Of a DNA stretch of 64,000 nucleotides, positions 37,357 through 46,372 are shown piece by piece. The position numbers and the translations under genes were made by a program. The stretch's first letter is position 1. Every line of letters begins with the position of its first letter. The notes under the pieces are model-generated. The model saw only the letters and a program-made list of their open reading frames with translations, did no database searches and was not told where the DNA came from. The stretch spans positions 1 through 64,000 of IMG/VR virus record IMGVR_UViG_3300047388_000429; one strand, 5' to 3'. The DNA is from a virus.

Positions 37357-38112
37357 TTATACAGGGGGACCAGAATCCCCGCCTCCTGTTTGAACGCCGC
37401 TATGAACGTGCGTATGTAAAGATGTGCCCGCGCCCGTGATGTTTCCGTTTGCCGTAATTGAGCCGCTGAACGTCGCGGCCCCACCGCCGTCGCCGCCGGA
37501 TTCCAGCAGCCCTGTAATCTTCGTCAGGGGGCTGTCCAGAGTGATGGACCCCGAGGCCTTGCAAAGTATGGTCGGAGCCACGACTTCAACTGTAGGGGCC
37601 GTTATTTTGACTTTGTCGGGCCATATGGCGACGCGGGTGGTCCCGTCGAGTGTTTGAATGATGAGGTTCCCCTCATCTTCCTCGTTTATGACAACATTCT
37701 TAAACATCGTGTCCGGTATGAACATCGCGTTTTCAAAGCTATGGAGCCTTCCGGTATTCGGCGGCGAGTTCTGCAAGAATTTCAAAAACAGGGAAATATC
37801 GCGATCGTTGGCCTTGATCCATCCCAGATCGCCAGGCTTAAGCGGGCACGAGATCACAAATCCGCCGCCTCCGATCTGGAGGACCGGTATCGCCGCGAGG
37901 ACCCCGCGCTGGACGAGAGTGTTATTCGTGGTCACGATCGAGATCATGGGCTGGATCGTCGCGAGATTTGTCGACCTGTCATAGGAGACGACCTGCGCGG
38001 GAAGCATGTCATCAGTCTTCTGCAGCCACTTCGTCAAAATGAATCTCACGATCCCCGAGAAATCTCCGCGACTGGCTGGGTTCAGTGATGGGGGGAAATT
38101 ATTTGTCGTCAT
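37357..38112 (-). CDS. Gp138-type membrane-puncturing spike
   Basis: 251 residues. The OB-fold start (LPAQVVSYDRSTNLATIQPM) is followed by a triple-stranded helix region and a C-terminal HTHVHSGVQTGGGDSGPPV with the H-x-H iron-binding tip. This is the central spike of contractile tails (P2 gpV, phage 92 gp138). Confidence 0.88.
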   Translation of the reverse strand: MTTNNFPPSLNPASRGDFSGIVRFILTKWLQKTDDMLPAQVVSYDRSTNLATIQPMISIVTTNNTLVQRGVLAAIPVLQIGGGGFVISCPLKPGDLGWIKANDRDISLFLKFLQNSPPNTGRLHSFENAMFIPDTMFKNVVINEEDEGNLIIQTLDGTTRVAIWPDKVKITAPTVEVVAPTILCKASGSITLDSPLTKITGLLESGGDGGGAATFSGSITANGNITGAGTSLHTHVHSGVQTGGGDSGPPV

Positions 38113-38972
38113 GGCGTCACCCCACCAGAAGAGTATTTATTAGTGAGCGTCAAATTGTAGAAGAATGGTTCATCCCGATTTGAAATATCAAAAGCAATCT
38201 GGCTGATCCGATATTTTCCATTAACCGACGGATTTACGATGCTGTCGACGGTAACGAGATCACCGATATTAACGCCAGCCGTGGCAAGCATTTGAGCCGT
38301 GCATCCGGATTCCGTTGCCTGCGGGAGGCCAACAAGCGTTTTATTTTTTAAGCTGAGAACAAATCCATTGTCTTCATTAAATCCGTTGACGTCCCTGACG
38401 ATAAGGATCCCGTTGTTTACTGTCGCGACGATCCCGCCGATATCATTCAGGCGTGGTATCAGATCATTCGTGTTCGCCGGAAATGAAAAGTTTGCGACTT
38501 GAATGTCGTTCGTGACCCTGAAAGAAAGGGATAATTTTGGATTTGAATTGTCAGCCACGTATTGAGCGATGACGCTCAATTTTGTCAGCGGGCCAAAGCT
38601 CGTCGGCTGCAGCGCGGACGCCAATCCGCTGCTATCGAGGCTCCTGAACATGATCCCTATATCCGGCGGCGGCATAACTGTGCTCGTGTAACAGGTGCCT
38701 TCAAAGAGCCTGAACAATCCTTTTGATTGCCTGCCGACGTCAACGGTGATATACGCGGGTTTTACATTGTTAGCCAATACCGGCGTCGCGTTCGTCAACA
38801 GCCAGTGGCGTTGATCGCGGGTCAAGTTCGATATCTTGATCGTGCAAAACGCCGATGTCGCGCTGAAAAATCTTTGTCCTTGGATGTGAATGTCCAGATC
38901 CTGAAAATAGGTGGTCACCCCATCGATCAGGATACCGACTCTCAAAAGACGAGGATCAAACGCCGCTGTCAT
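38109..38972 (-). CDS. baseplate hub protein (gp44/gpD-like)
   Basis: 287 residues. IDGVTTYFQDLDIHIQGQRF and AFCTIKISNLTRDQRHWLL open a beta-rich hub domain, and the C-terminus (SVNGKYRISQIAFDISNRD) fits phage hub proteins coupled to the spike gene. It overlaps the spike and the plug genes by four bases each. Confidence 0.75.
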   Translation of the reverse strand: MTAAFDPRLLRVGILIDGVTTYFQDLDIHIQGQRFFSATSAFCTIKISNLTRDQRHWLLTNATPVLANNVKPAYITVDVGRQSKGLFRLFEGTCYTSTVMPPPDIGIMFRSLDSSGLASALQPTSFGPLTKLSVIAQYVADNSNPKLSLSFRVTNDIQVANFSFPANTNDLIPRLNDIGGIVATVNNGILIVRDVNGFNEDNGFVLSLKNKTLVGLPQATESGCTAQMLATAGVNIGDLVTVDSIVNPSVNGKYRISQIAFDISNRDEPFFYNLTLTNKYSSGGVTP

Positions 38973-39517
38973 TGACCCTCCGTAAAGTAGAATCCGAGGC
39001 CGTCTTCGGTGATATAAAGCGGATTCGTTTCGGTCACATAATTACTTGTCCCAGCCTCATCGACATAGTTGTGAGTCCCTGCCTCATCGACAAAATTATT
39101 CGGGATCTCGGCTTCATAATTAGATGCCTGTGTATATCCCTGTGGAAATATCCGGAGTGGCAGTGCCGCATTTGGATCAAAATAAGCGGCAGTCAGAACC
39201 GGCGGCGGGGGAACGCGAATAAGCGCGAGCTCTGCGGCGCTCAAGTAAACAAGTTGCTGACCGGTACCAAACTGAGTGTAATCTGGAACTTCCTGATCGA
39301 TGGTCACCAGAACGAAGTTACCGGCCTCTTCATATTCAGAGGGGATGATCCGAGCCCCACCAGCGATATTCAGGCCAGAAATGATGACGTTCCCGTTCAA
39401 GGCCAAAGTTACCGCTATACCATCATTGACGACCTCGATCGTCCAAGCCCACTGATTATTGTCGAGTTGGACTGAAAAACTTTGGTTTGGGAGTGCCTGG
39501 ATGGGTAATAATTGCAT
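38969..39517 (-). CDS. baseplate plug protein with repeated acidic tail
   Basis: 182 residues. LLPIQALPNQSFSVQLDNN and VTLALNGNVIISGLNI match the phage baseplate-plug family (beta barrel). The last ~55 residues consist of repeated NYVDEAGT / YVTE / TEDGL units, also found in the protein at 45495. These are likely disordered or strand-forming extensions. Confidence 0.75.
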   Translation of the reverse strand: MQLLPIQALPNQSFSVQLDNNQWAWTIEVVNDGIAVTLALNGNVIISGLNIAGGARIIPSEYEEAGNFVLVTIDQEVPDYTQFGTGQQLVYLSAAELALIRVPPPPVLTAAYFDPNAALPLRIFPQGYTQASNYEAEIPNNFVDEAGTHNYVDEAGTSNYVTETNPLYITEDGLGFYFTEGQ

Positions 39518-40131
39518 TATATTCCTACCCCGAAAACAGTTCCTGCGTGGAGATAACTCAATCCCGAAGACGTCAAATTGGTCGCCGATATAAGGCCGCT
39601 TTGAACATTCGTGCTGTTCTTCGGGTTGGCCGGTGAAAAGTTGGAGACCGTTCCGGCCGGCGCTGTTGAAGAAGGCGCGATCATGATGACTTCGCGCAGT
39701 TTAATATAAATCGTGATCGCCGTGAAAAGTTCTGAATCTTCTTTGTGCGGCAATTCCTCGATGATCATGTTTTTATAGGTTCCGACACGGGTCTGAACAG
39801 ATAAAAGAGTCGCAGCCTGCCATGCGTTTCTGATCGCAATGAAATCCGTCGCGTAAGATGCAGACGGAATAATGCAGAGTAAGCTGATCTCTGTCGGCAT
39901 GCTGATCCGGTGATCGGAGAGCGTGACTCCGGTTTCTACCGGATAATTCATGACCTTCGCATATTCCTTGATCTCCGCCTGCAGCGGCCGCGCGCCACTA
40001 AAAATCTGTGTCAGCGTCTGCTGATCAAGGACTTGAACCTGATCCGTTTTCGTCAGCGTCGATAAAATGCTTCCGACGGATCCTGTGTTGGATAAAATAG
40101 ACGCTGGCGTGATGTTAAGAGGCAGGGTCAT
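39517..40131 (-). CDS. Dit-like baseplate protein
   Basis: 204 residues. QIFSGARPLQAEIKEYAKVM, YPVETGVTLSDHRISMPTEI and LLSVQTRVGTYKNMIIEELP with PHKEDSELF match the Dit-like tail protein family of myoviruses, which links the tube to the hub. Confidence 0.82.
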   Translation of the reverse strand: MTLPLNITPASILSNTGSVGSILSTLTKTDQVQVLDQQTLTQIFSGARPLQAEIKEYAKVMNYPVETGVTLSDHRISMPTEISLLCIIPSASYATDFIAIRNAWQAATLLSVQTRVGTYKNMIIEELPHKEDSELFTAITIYIKLREVIMIAPSSTAPAGTVSNFSPANPKNSTNVQSGLISATNLTSSGLSYLHAGTVFGVGI

Positions 40132-41576
40132 CTTACTTGTCCATTGTCAATGGTACTGGATAGGAATCCCAGAGCCGAATAAATCTCGTCCTTGAGTGCC
40201 CCAGCAATACCCGTTGCGATATCGTTCGCATTATTGGCCTGCGTTACGACCTCTACTTTATCAATCTTCACGTTCGTCGTTCCACCGCTAGGGGCCGGTG
40301 ATAGTTGAGATGCCGTGGAGAGCACGGACTTGGCGCGCGCTATATGATCATTCAGGGGGAGTTTTATTCCCTTGATTCTCTCACCCAGATCATCGCTCGA
40401 TCCCAGATCACCACTTCTTTTATTGATATGGTTGTCGATATCCAAGATCGCCTTTTGCATCGGATCATCGATCGATGATTTTTTGGTCTGTGCAGATTTA
40501 TATAACGGAGCTTTGCTTATGATATCGGCGGTCATGTTTTTTACGATCTGGGCCTCAATGTAGGGGCTCCACAGATCGGCCAATTTTTTGAACCCGTATA
40601 GGATTTCTCCGCCGCCGAGGAAGGCTGCGGCTCCGGCGGCACCTGTCGCTGCCGTCGCGGCACCGGTTGCGCCTCCAAGATCGACGGCACCCCAATCGCC
40701 CATGGCAACCTTACCGGCCGCAACTTCTCCAGCCGTCGCCTTACCTGCAGTTTTTCCCAGAAATTTTGTAATGGCTTTTGTACCCAGCCACCCTGCGAGC
40801 GTCGTTCCACCAATAACTGCAGCTGAGCCTGCCGCTGGACCGGTCATCCCTATAAGGGCGGCAAAGCGATCCAAGAATCTATTTAGGGGGCCCGAAATGG
40901 TCGTCAATAATCTGTTAAAAAATCCCTGTTGTGATGCATCGACTCCGACTTGAGCTTTATTAGCCTCATATGCCGCGAGCGCTGCCTTATTCGTATCTTT
41001 CGATAAGAAATTGGCTCTCTTCATGTTGGCTTCGAACTCGCCACCAGACATCGTGGTCAATTCGCGTCTTGTGAATTCGTCGGTGATCCCGAATTGATTT
41101 AATAGACCCTGTTGCTGTGTCGGTGTTTTTCCGGTCAGCATTCTTCTCAGATTTCGGATATTTTGTTCTGGATCACCGGAGGCAAGGCCCGCAGCTCGGT
41201 TTGCCTGCGCCATTTTGATCGCATTGCCGACGCCGGTTCCAAAATCCCCGCCCGCCAATTGCGTCGCAAGACCGGCCGCCCGCAGCTTCTCCGCGGTTGT
41301 CCCGTAATTGTCGGCCAAGACCTTCAAATTGGTATTGAGATCGATCGCCTGCTGGATGCCGGATTTCAGGATCTCGAAACCGCTGATCGCGCCAATGGCG
41401 CTGGCCGCCGACTCCGCCATCTTGACGAAGTTCAATCCAACTTCTTGAGTGGTATCACGGGTATTCTTTAAAGCCTGTTCTGTATCTTTTGTAGATTTTT
41501 CAACAGCTTTATTGCCTTTGATAACATCATCTGCATTGGACTTGAACAACAGATAGAATGTTTGAAAAGCACTCAT
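40128..41576 (-). CDS. tail tape measure protein
   Basis: 482 residues, short for a tape measure. Helical N-terminus (KAVEKSTKDTEQALKNTRD), central Ala/Gly-rich hydrophobic segments (AAGSAAVIGGTTLAGWLG and ATGAAGAAAFLGGGEILYG) and a helical C-terminus. Position after the chaperone pair and before the Dit-like gene is diagnostic. The short length implies a short tail. Confidence 0.82.
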   Translation of the reverse strand: MSAFQTFYLLFKSNADDVIKGNKAVEKSTKDTEQALKNTRDTTQEVGLNFVKMAESAASAIGAISGFEILKSGIQQAIDLNTNLKVLADNYGTTAEKLRAAGLATQLAGGDFGTGVGNAIKMAQANRAAGLASGDPEQNIRNLRRMLTGKTPTQQQGLLNQFGITDEFTRRELTTMSGGEFEANMKRANFLSKDTNKAALAAYEANKAQVGVDASQQGFFNRLLTTISGPLNRFLDRFAALIGMTGPAAGSAAVIGGTTLAGWLGTKAITKFLGKTAGKATAGEVAAGKVAMGDWGAVDLGGATGAATAATGAAGAAAFLGGGEILYGFKKLADLWSPYIEAQIVKNMTADIISKAPLYKSAQTKKSSIDDPMQKAILDIDNHINKRSGDLGSSDDLGERIKGIKLPLNDHIARAKSVLSTASQLSPAPSGGTTNVKIDKVEVVTQANNANDIATGIAGALKDEIYSALGFLSSTIDNGQVR

Positions 41577-42120
41577 TATTTTCCTGCGGCTTTTTTAGAT
41601 GCCTGATATTCATTATATTTTGAAACCATGATAATTTCCCAAAGCTGCATCGCTTCCTCTAAGTCCAAGCATGTTTTCAACTCTGTAAGGCTTGCTTTTC
41701 CGTGGGAGATGATTGTACCGATGAGAGCATCAACATTTCTGACACCTTCCTCGCCACCATCTGAGTTAAATTTTCTAAGAAATCTAAGCTCCTCCCATCG
41801 CGAAAAAAACTGCAGTTTTTCTCCATCATCGCCATTTCGATCTTCATCAGCTCTTCGAAGCCAGGGCAATGATTGTTAATCAAGTCCTTGGTCGATAGGC
41901 GTGTCTCGACGGGACCGTTTTTGACGGCCACGTAAGACATCAACTTGATCATTATTTCTTCGCTCTCTTTGTAGTCTCCAATTTTCGGCATATTCGCGGC
42001 GATATATTTGGAGACGATCTCACGGCCGTCAACGGCTGGAAAGTTGGAAAGTATGTAGGTCCTTTCCTTTCCGTCCTCGCATTTCAATACCAGTGGGATT
42101 GGCTTGATGAGTTCAGGCAT
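41576..42120 (-). CDS. frameshifted tail assembly chaperone (GT-like fusion)
   Basis: A -1 slip at the T7 run (41809-41803) after residue 106 (NCSFF) moves ribosomes from the 147-residue frame into the frame ending at 41576, giving 181 residues (SRWEELRFLRKFNSDGG follows the slip). Two chaperone forms, long and short, are normal before tape-measure genes. The long form would bind the tape measure. Confidence 0.75.
41677..42120 (-). CDS. tail assembly chaperone, short form (G-like)
   Basis: 147 residues. RTYILSNFPAVDGREIVSKY, VETRLSTKDLINNHCPGFEE and NCSFFRDGRSLDFLENL are the blocks of a phage chaperone family that lies between the tube and tape-measure genes. Its stop lies 100 bases inside the fused frame. 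Confidence 0.8.
   Translation of the reverse strand: MPELIKPIPLVLKCEDGKERTYILSNFPAVDGREIVSKYIAANMPKIGDYKESEEIMIKLMSYVAVKNGPVETRLSTKDLINNHCPGFEELMKIEMAMMEKNCSFFRDGRSLDFLENLTQMVARKVSEMLMLSSVQSSPTEKQALQS
41803..41809 (-). promoter_or_regulatory. -1 ribosomal frameshift site, T TTT TTT
   Basis: On the minus strand codons AGT TTT TTT CGC give a slippery heptamer T-TTT-TTT. A slip leads to TCG CGA TGG in the -1 frame, where 75 further codons are open. Confidence 0.7.
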
Positions 42121-42563
42121 TAGTTCACCGTTCCGAACATGAAGCTATAGGTGTGCGTTTTCAGGCGGCCGTTGCTGCCGATCCCCTTGCCGAATTGAGC
42201 GTCAGTGATGACCCCGCTTCCGAGGGATGCGACACTCTTATCCGGATAGGTAAGATTCGCGGTGATGATGTCATTCGCCCCGTTTTTTCCCTGAGATACG
42301 CGGTTGGCCTTGGCGAGCGCCTGCAGGTTGAGATCGTCGATGCTGCCAGGAATAACCGTCAGCGTCATCGGGATCATGACCGCGCGCGACCAGACGATCG
42401 CATCGCCGTTGACACCCATTGCGGCGTCCCCGAACTTTACGCTCGGAAAATCCACGGCGTCCGCATCATCGGAGGCCTGCGTGAACGTGAATCCGACCGG
42501 AAATGTATTGCTCGCGATGATCGAGAGTACAAATCCAAAGCCTGTTACATTATTTGTCGACAT
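42120..42563 (-). CDS. tail tube protein
   Basis: 147 residues. GFGFVLSIIASNTFPVGFTF, FTQASDDADAVDFPSVKFGD and IPMTLTVIPGSIDDLNL match tube proteins of Mu/BcepMu-like and related phages. Lies directly after the sheath gene, the usual order. Confidence 0.8.
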   Translation of the reverse strand: MSTNNVTGFGFVLSIIASNTFPVGFTFTQASDDADAVDFPSVKFGDAAMGVNGDAIVWSRAVMIPMTLTVIPGSIDDLNLQALAKANRVSQGKNGANDIITANLTYPDKSVASLGSGVITDAQFGKGIGSNGRLKTHTYSFMFGTVN

Positions 42564-42576
42564 TTTTTATCCTCCG

Positions 42577-44088
42577 TTAAATTAAGATATCGCTTCCGTT
42601 GATCTGTCTGATGACGTCATCTTTGCTGTAAATTAGCGTGTACTGCGCGATGAACTCGTTTTGTCCGTCGACAACAGTCGGAACGAATTCGATCCCGAGC
42701 CAGTAACCGATGTTCTGAACCTGTTTCCATGCGTTCGGGTCATCTGTAGTCGTGGTGATAAAGCTTTTCTGGACATTCGTGAGCAGCTTGCCGACGCTTA
42801 TCGTGCCATTCAGGAGCGCCTGATCGACGACCCCCTGCATGATGTTCAGGATCTGGGCCTGTCCGGCAAGATTCGCCGATACCTTCCCGAGTGCCAGAAG
42901 AAGGGTCATCAGGGCGGCCCCCAGAGCGTCCTTCAGCCAGATTTCATTGGCATACGTGTTCTGGTCGAGAGGATCTGTTGAAGTCCCCCACATGATGCCA
43001 CGCTGATAGAAGTTGATGATCTGACCGGCTGTTTGGGTGTTCCCGTAGTAGTTGATGCGGAGGCCATCGTAGGTGTTGGCATCAGCATCCGTGGTGACGG
43101 ACGCCGAAAGGGTCGGGAAGACCTGAAACATGTAATTCTGCGTCGAATTGGCCGCCGCATAGTTGGTGGCCGCCAAAATCTGCATGGGCTCCTGTTCCGG
43201 ATATTGATTTACGAGCACTGGGTCCAACGTCGCTGCAGTCCCGCCGATGGCACTAAGAGCCGTAAACCATGACGAAGCATTCGAGGCGATAACCGGCAAG
43301 CAGTACATGAACATCACGTTCTGCGCTTCATTCCATGTCGCGATTTCCGTGACCTGCGTTAAATTGAGGGCCGCGCCGTTCATGAAACCGAAGCTTCCGA
43401 AATTGTTGTTCGCCGCCGCAGATTGAGTCAGGCAGGCCGTCAGTGTCTGAACGCCCGCACCGTCTCCGATGATCGTGTCCGCGCTCGCCCATCCCAGAGT
43501 TGAAAGGATGTCATTTGAGACACCAGCGGTCACCGAAATAACGGCTGCCCCCGTCGCTCCGCCGAGCAGGTTAAATTGCTGGGTCGTCGAGTCCCAGACT
43601 ACGGTCGCGCCAGTCCATAAGGAACCGCCGCCGCTGATCGCCTGGATCGCCGATTGGAGGATCGTCGCGACCGCCGACAGGCTGCCTGCGCCGCTGAAAT
43701 CCAGACCGCTAAAGGTGTGCGAGGTCGTCCCCATCTGAAGGGTAAAGGCACCGGCGGTGATCGCCGTCCATGTGGACAGAAGTTGCGGGGCCTTGTGACC
43801 GAAGATCACCGGCGCGCAGGCCACGCTGTTCCAGCGCGCGAAACTCAGGGCCTTCGGTGACGTAATGTTTTTGCTCACCCAGCCAAAATACTGGACGGCA
43901 CGGTGATATTCTTCACCGGTTCCGAAGTATGACAGAACATCCGCGGCGCTATTGAACGTGACCTGTGAATTCGACGGGATCAGGGCGTTGTCATCGAAAA
44001 AACGGCCGATTAGCTGACGGGTGCTCACATTATTTGCGGCCCCGACTCCTGAAACGATATCGATGTAACGTTGAAGACTGATAGGCAT
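42577..44088 (-). CDS. tail sheath protein (DUF3383)
   Basis: 503 residues. LQRYIDIVSGVGAANNV, YFGTGEEYHRAVQYFGWVSK and a C-terminus ending in INGSDILI fit the DUF3383 sheath family. Contractile sheath proves myovirus morphology. The insertion around residues 120-200 is a beta domain exposed on the tail surface in relatives. Confidence 0.9.
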   Translation of the reverse strand: MPISLQRYIDIVSGVGAANNVSTRQLIGRFFDDNALIPSNSQVTFNSAADVLSYFGTGEEYHRAVQYFGWVSKNITSPKALSFARWNSVACAPVIFGHKAPQLLSTWTAITAGAFTLQMGTTSHTFSGLDFSGAGSLSAVATILQSAIQAISGGGSLWTGATVVWDSTTQQFNLLGGATGAAVISVTAGVSNDILSTLGWASADTIIGDGAGVQTLTACLTQSAAANNNFGSFGFMNGAALNLTQVTEIATWNEAQNVMFMYCLPVIASNASSWFTALSAIGGTAATLDPVLVNQYPEQEPMQILAATNYAAANSTQNYMFQVFPTLSASVTTDADANTYDGLRINYYGNTQTAGQIINFYQRGIMWGTSTDPLDQNTYANEIWLKDALGAALMTLLLALGKVSANLAGQAQILNIMQGVVDQALLNGTISVGKLLTNVQKSFITTTTDDPNAWKQVQNIGYWLGIEFVPTVVDGQNEFIAQYTLIYSKDDVIRQINGSDILI

Positions 44089-44100
44089 TTTTTATCTCCT

Positions 44101-44634
44101 TTATACTCTGTCTAAGATTATTTCGACTTCCGAGACTATCGGGGCCGTTGAAGTGGTAATTTGTTTATGTTGGACAATGAAATCCAAAGAAGGTGAATAT
44201 TCATTGCGCCCGAAGTCATCGCTGAATGGAACGTTCCTGATCTCATGCACTCTGAGCATCCCGACTCCTTGCGCGGCAAGGGTCGCAATGGTGTTGCTGC
44301 TCTGCAGGATCGATCGGATCAAATTCAATATATCACTCGCCGTATATTGAGATTGATTGGTCGGACTCTGTATCGAGAGCGCGCTGATCTGGAATGTCGT
44401 TTCGTAATCCTGAGTCTCGACGTGGACGATCATTGGGTCCGTCCACGTGTCCGACCTTTGGGGAGATCCCAGCGCAATGTCTCCGACCTTGTACATAAAT
44501 GCCGATGCCGTTTTTGGCACACCCTGTTGCGTCGGCTGGAAAGCCTGCTGGATCGGAGATCCAGCTATTCCAGCGTCTGCTTCACCGGCAATTATGGTCG
44601 AGATCAGAAGAGTTATGAGCTGGTTGTCGAGCAT
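44101..44634 (-). CDS. LIC_12616-family neck/tail-completion protein
   Basis: 177 residues. SPIQQAFQPTQQGVPKTASA, YETTFQISALSIQ and NEYSPSLDFIVQHKQI match a protein family found upstream of sheath genes. It probably forms part of the neck. Confidence 0.72.
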   Translation of the reverse strand: MLDNQLITLLISTIIAGEADAGIAGSPIQQAFQPTQQGVPKTASAFMYKVGDIALGSPQRSDTWTDPMIVHVETQDYETTFQISALSIQSPTNQSQYTASDILNLIRSILQSSNTIATLAAQGVGMLRVHEIRNVPFSDDFGRNEYSPSLDFIVQHKQITTSTAPIVSEVEIILDRV

Positions 44635-45488
44635 TATGATGTCGCCGCGCTAAATGGTGTTGTCGGCGTCGTGCCGGCCGAGAATGTTCCGGTGACTTCA
44701 GCTAGATTCGCCGCGATGTCCTTGATGAAGTATCGGTCACCGACGAGGCCCCCGCTCGGTTGAGTTCCCGCAAAAGGCATCTGCAGAGAGTGGTTGGTCG
44801 CCGCCGGAGATTGAAACATCAGAGGCGTGCCCCCGTTCTGGCCGATCGCGTTCCCGATAAAGAAGTCGGACACGGAGTTCGCGAGAACTTTGTGGGCATT
44901 GCTGGTCGCCGCCGTTGTGACGATGACCTCGAAAACCGCACCACTTCCGGTCATCGCTGGAAGAGTCAGAACCGAACCGGCTGCGGTGTTCAGGAGATAG
45001 GTACCGCCAACAGAAGCCGACAGAGAAGCGCCGACAGCTATCGGAGCGACGGCCGTCAAGGCGATGGTGCCGTTCGCGGCCTGCAGGTGCTGGGTATAGT
45101 TCGTGGCGCTCGAGTTGTCAGAGGTAACGGTCGTCTTTCCCGTCGACGATCCGAGCATCGCAAGATCCGAATTGGTGAACGTCTGCAGGGCCGTCCATGT
45201 CTGGGCGAGATTGAGCTCCGCGATCGTTCCTGTGTTCGCCGGAAGGGTCGCGACATAGTTTGATGCTCCAGCGTTCGCGGACTCGAGCAGCGTGTGGCCC
45301 GTGGATGACCCGAGCAGCGAAAGGTTGCCGTTATTGAACGTCTGGACTGCTGTCCAGATCTGAGCAAGATCAAGTGCGACCGGAGTCGTCAGCAAATCCG
45401 TGGTTCCACTGCGGACCGTTACGATCTTGTCGGTTGCGCCTGCGACTGCTCCGCCATCTGCGATTTCAGAAAGTTTTGTGTTAGCCAT
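44634..45488 (-). CDS. virion-associated fibre-like protein with internal repeat
   Basis: 284 residues. The segment LAQ-W-TA-QTF-N-L-LGSSTG occurs twice (residues ~43-65 and ~95-118), followed by a phage fibre-type beta domain (SGAVFEVIVTTAATSNAHKV). Possibly a head or neck fibre. Confidence 0.55.
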   Translation of the reverse strand: MANTKLSEIADGGAVAGATDKIVTVRSGTTDLLTTPVALDLAQIWTAVQTFNNGNLSLLGSSTGHTLLESANAGASNYVATLPANTGTIAELNLAQTWTALQTFTNSDLAMLGSSTGKTTVTSDNSSATNYTQHLQAANGTIALTAVAPIAVGASLSASVGGTYLLNTAAGSVLTLPAMTGSGAVFEVIVTTAATSNAHKVLANSVSDFFIGNAIGQNGGTPLMFQSPAATNHSLQMPFAGTQPSGGLVGDRYFIKDIAANLAEVTGTFSAGTTPTTPFSAATS

Positions 45489-45494
45489 TTTATT

Positions 45495-45701
45495 TTATCC
45501 TTCCGTTGAGTAATTATTTAAGCCGTCTTCAGTCACATAATTCCATTCTGGTATGTAACTATTTGCCAGTGCTTCGTCGACATACGTGTCGGTTCCCGCC
45601 TCATCGACAAAATTAAATTCTGGTCCGTACAGGTGTATGACCGCGTCCTGCTCTTGGAACATCGTGGAAATTTCAGTGATGGCAAGACCAAGACCGAGCA
45701 T
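45495..45701 (-). CDS. 68-residue protein with TEDG/VDEAGT tail
   Basis: An N-terminal helix (LGLGLAITEISTMFQEQDA) is followed by NFVDEAGTDTYVDEALANSY and NYVTEDGLNNYSTEG, the same tail motif as the plug protein at 38969. Unknown role, likely virion-associated. Confidence 0.5.
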   Translation of the reverse strand: MLGLGLAITEISTMFQEQDAVIHLYGPEFNFVDEAGTDTYVDEALANSYIPEWNYVTEDGLNNYSTEG

Positions 45702-45997
45702 TAGTTGTATAACCCTATTACTGTGGCGCTTGTACCGGACGCGAATACGCGCGCGACCTGAATTGGTATGATGTATCCGACAGGTAGATTTCCAAGTGCG
45801 ACTGCAGTCGTATTTCCCTGCACGTATTCGGCGATCGGGAGCACACTAACCGTGCCGGCGGCGGTGACCATCAGGGCCTTTGCGTACACTGGAAGGTCTA
45901 CGGTATCGCTGGGCGTGATCGCGGCGGCCCCGCGGGCCTGCGATGAAATCTCCGTTGATCTCTGTGCGTAGGGGTCGCTCGCTGCGGTATAAGTCAT
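45701..45997 (-). CDS. spike-base-like protein (RCAP_Rcc01079 family)
   Basis: 98 residues. AAAITPSDTVDLPVYAKALM, GTVSVLPIAEYV and IIPIQVARVFASGTSATVIG match a family named from a Rhodobacter capsulatus gene-transfer-agent head spike base. It probably anchors head fibres. Confidence 0.7.
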   Translation of the reverse strand: MTYTAASDPYAQRSTEISSQARGAAAITPSDTVDLPVYAKALMVTAAGTVSVLPIAEYVQGNTTAVALGNLPVGYIIPIQVARVFASGTSATVIGLYN

Positions 45998-46009
45998 TTT
46001 CTATCTCCT

Positions 46010-46372
46010 TTAAGGCACTAGAATCGTTAAAATCTGTATCCAGCCATCGATCCCGAACCACGGGGTTTTCGACAGCGCCTGAAAATTGTTTCCCTGAAAC
46101 TGGAACATATCTCCTGACACATCTCTCGTGACGTCCATCGCGTCTTGTTGCATGAAAAAATTGTAATAGGACTTCTGAAAGTCCAGACCATTAACGGCAT
46201 AGAGTGATCTCGGGACCGGCTGAACGGAGCCCATGATTTGCTGGGTCAGATCGTAGGTCGCCGCCCAGTTGCCGTTCGGCATCAGAGTTCTCGTCACATA
46301 AGGAATATACGTGAACTGCTGCTGTGCAATCACTCTGGTTGCCATCGCCATGATGTTTCCACCTGGAATCAT
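46010..46372 (-). CDS. 120-residue neck/tail protein of unknown family
   Basis: Starts at ATG 46372 (ATGA overlap). Contains TYIPYVTRTLMPNGNWAATY and FFMQQDAMDVTRDVSGDMF; Gln- and aromatic-rich. Position among connector genes suggests a neck or tail-terminator role. Confidence 0.5.
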   Translation of the reverse strand: MIPGGNIMAMATRVIAQQQFTYIPYVTRTLMPNGNWAATYDLTQQIMGSVQPVPRSLYAVNGLDFQKSYYNFFMQQDAMDVTRDVSGDMFQFQGNNFQALSKTPWFGIDGWIQILTILVP

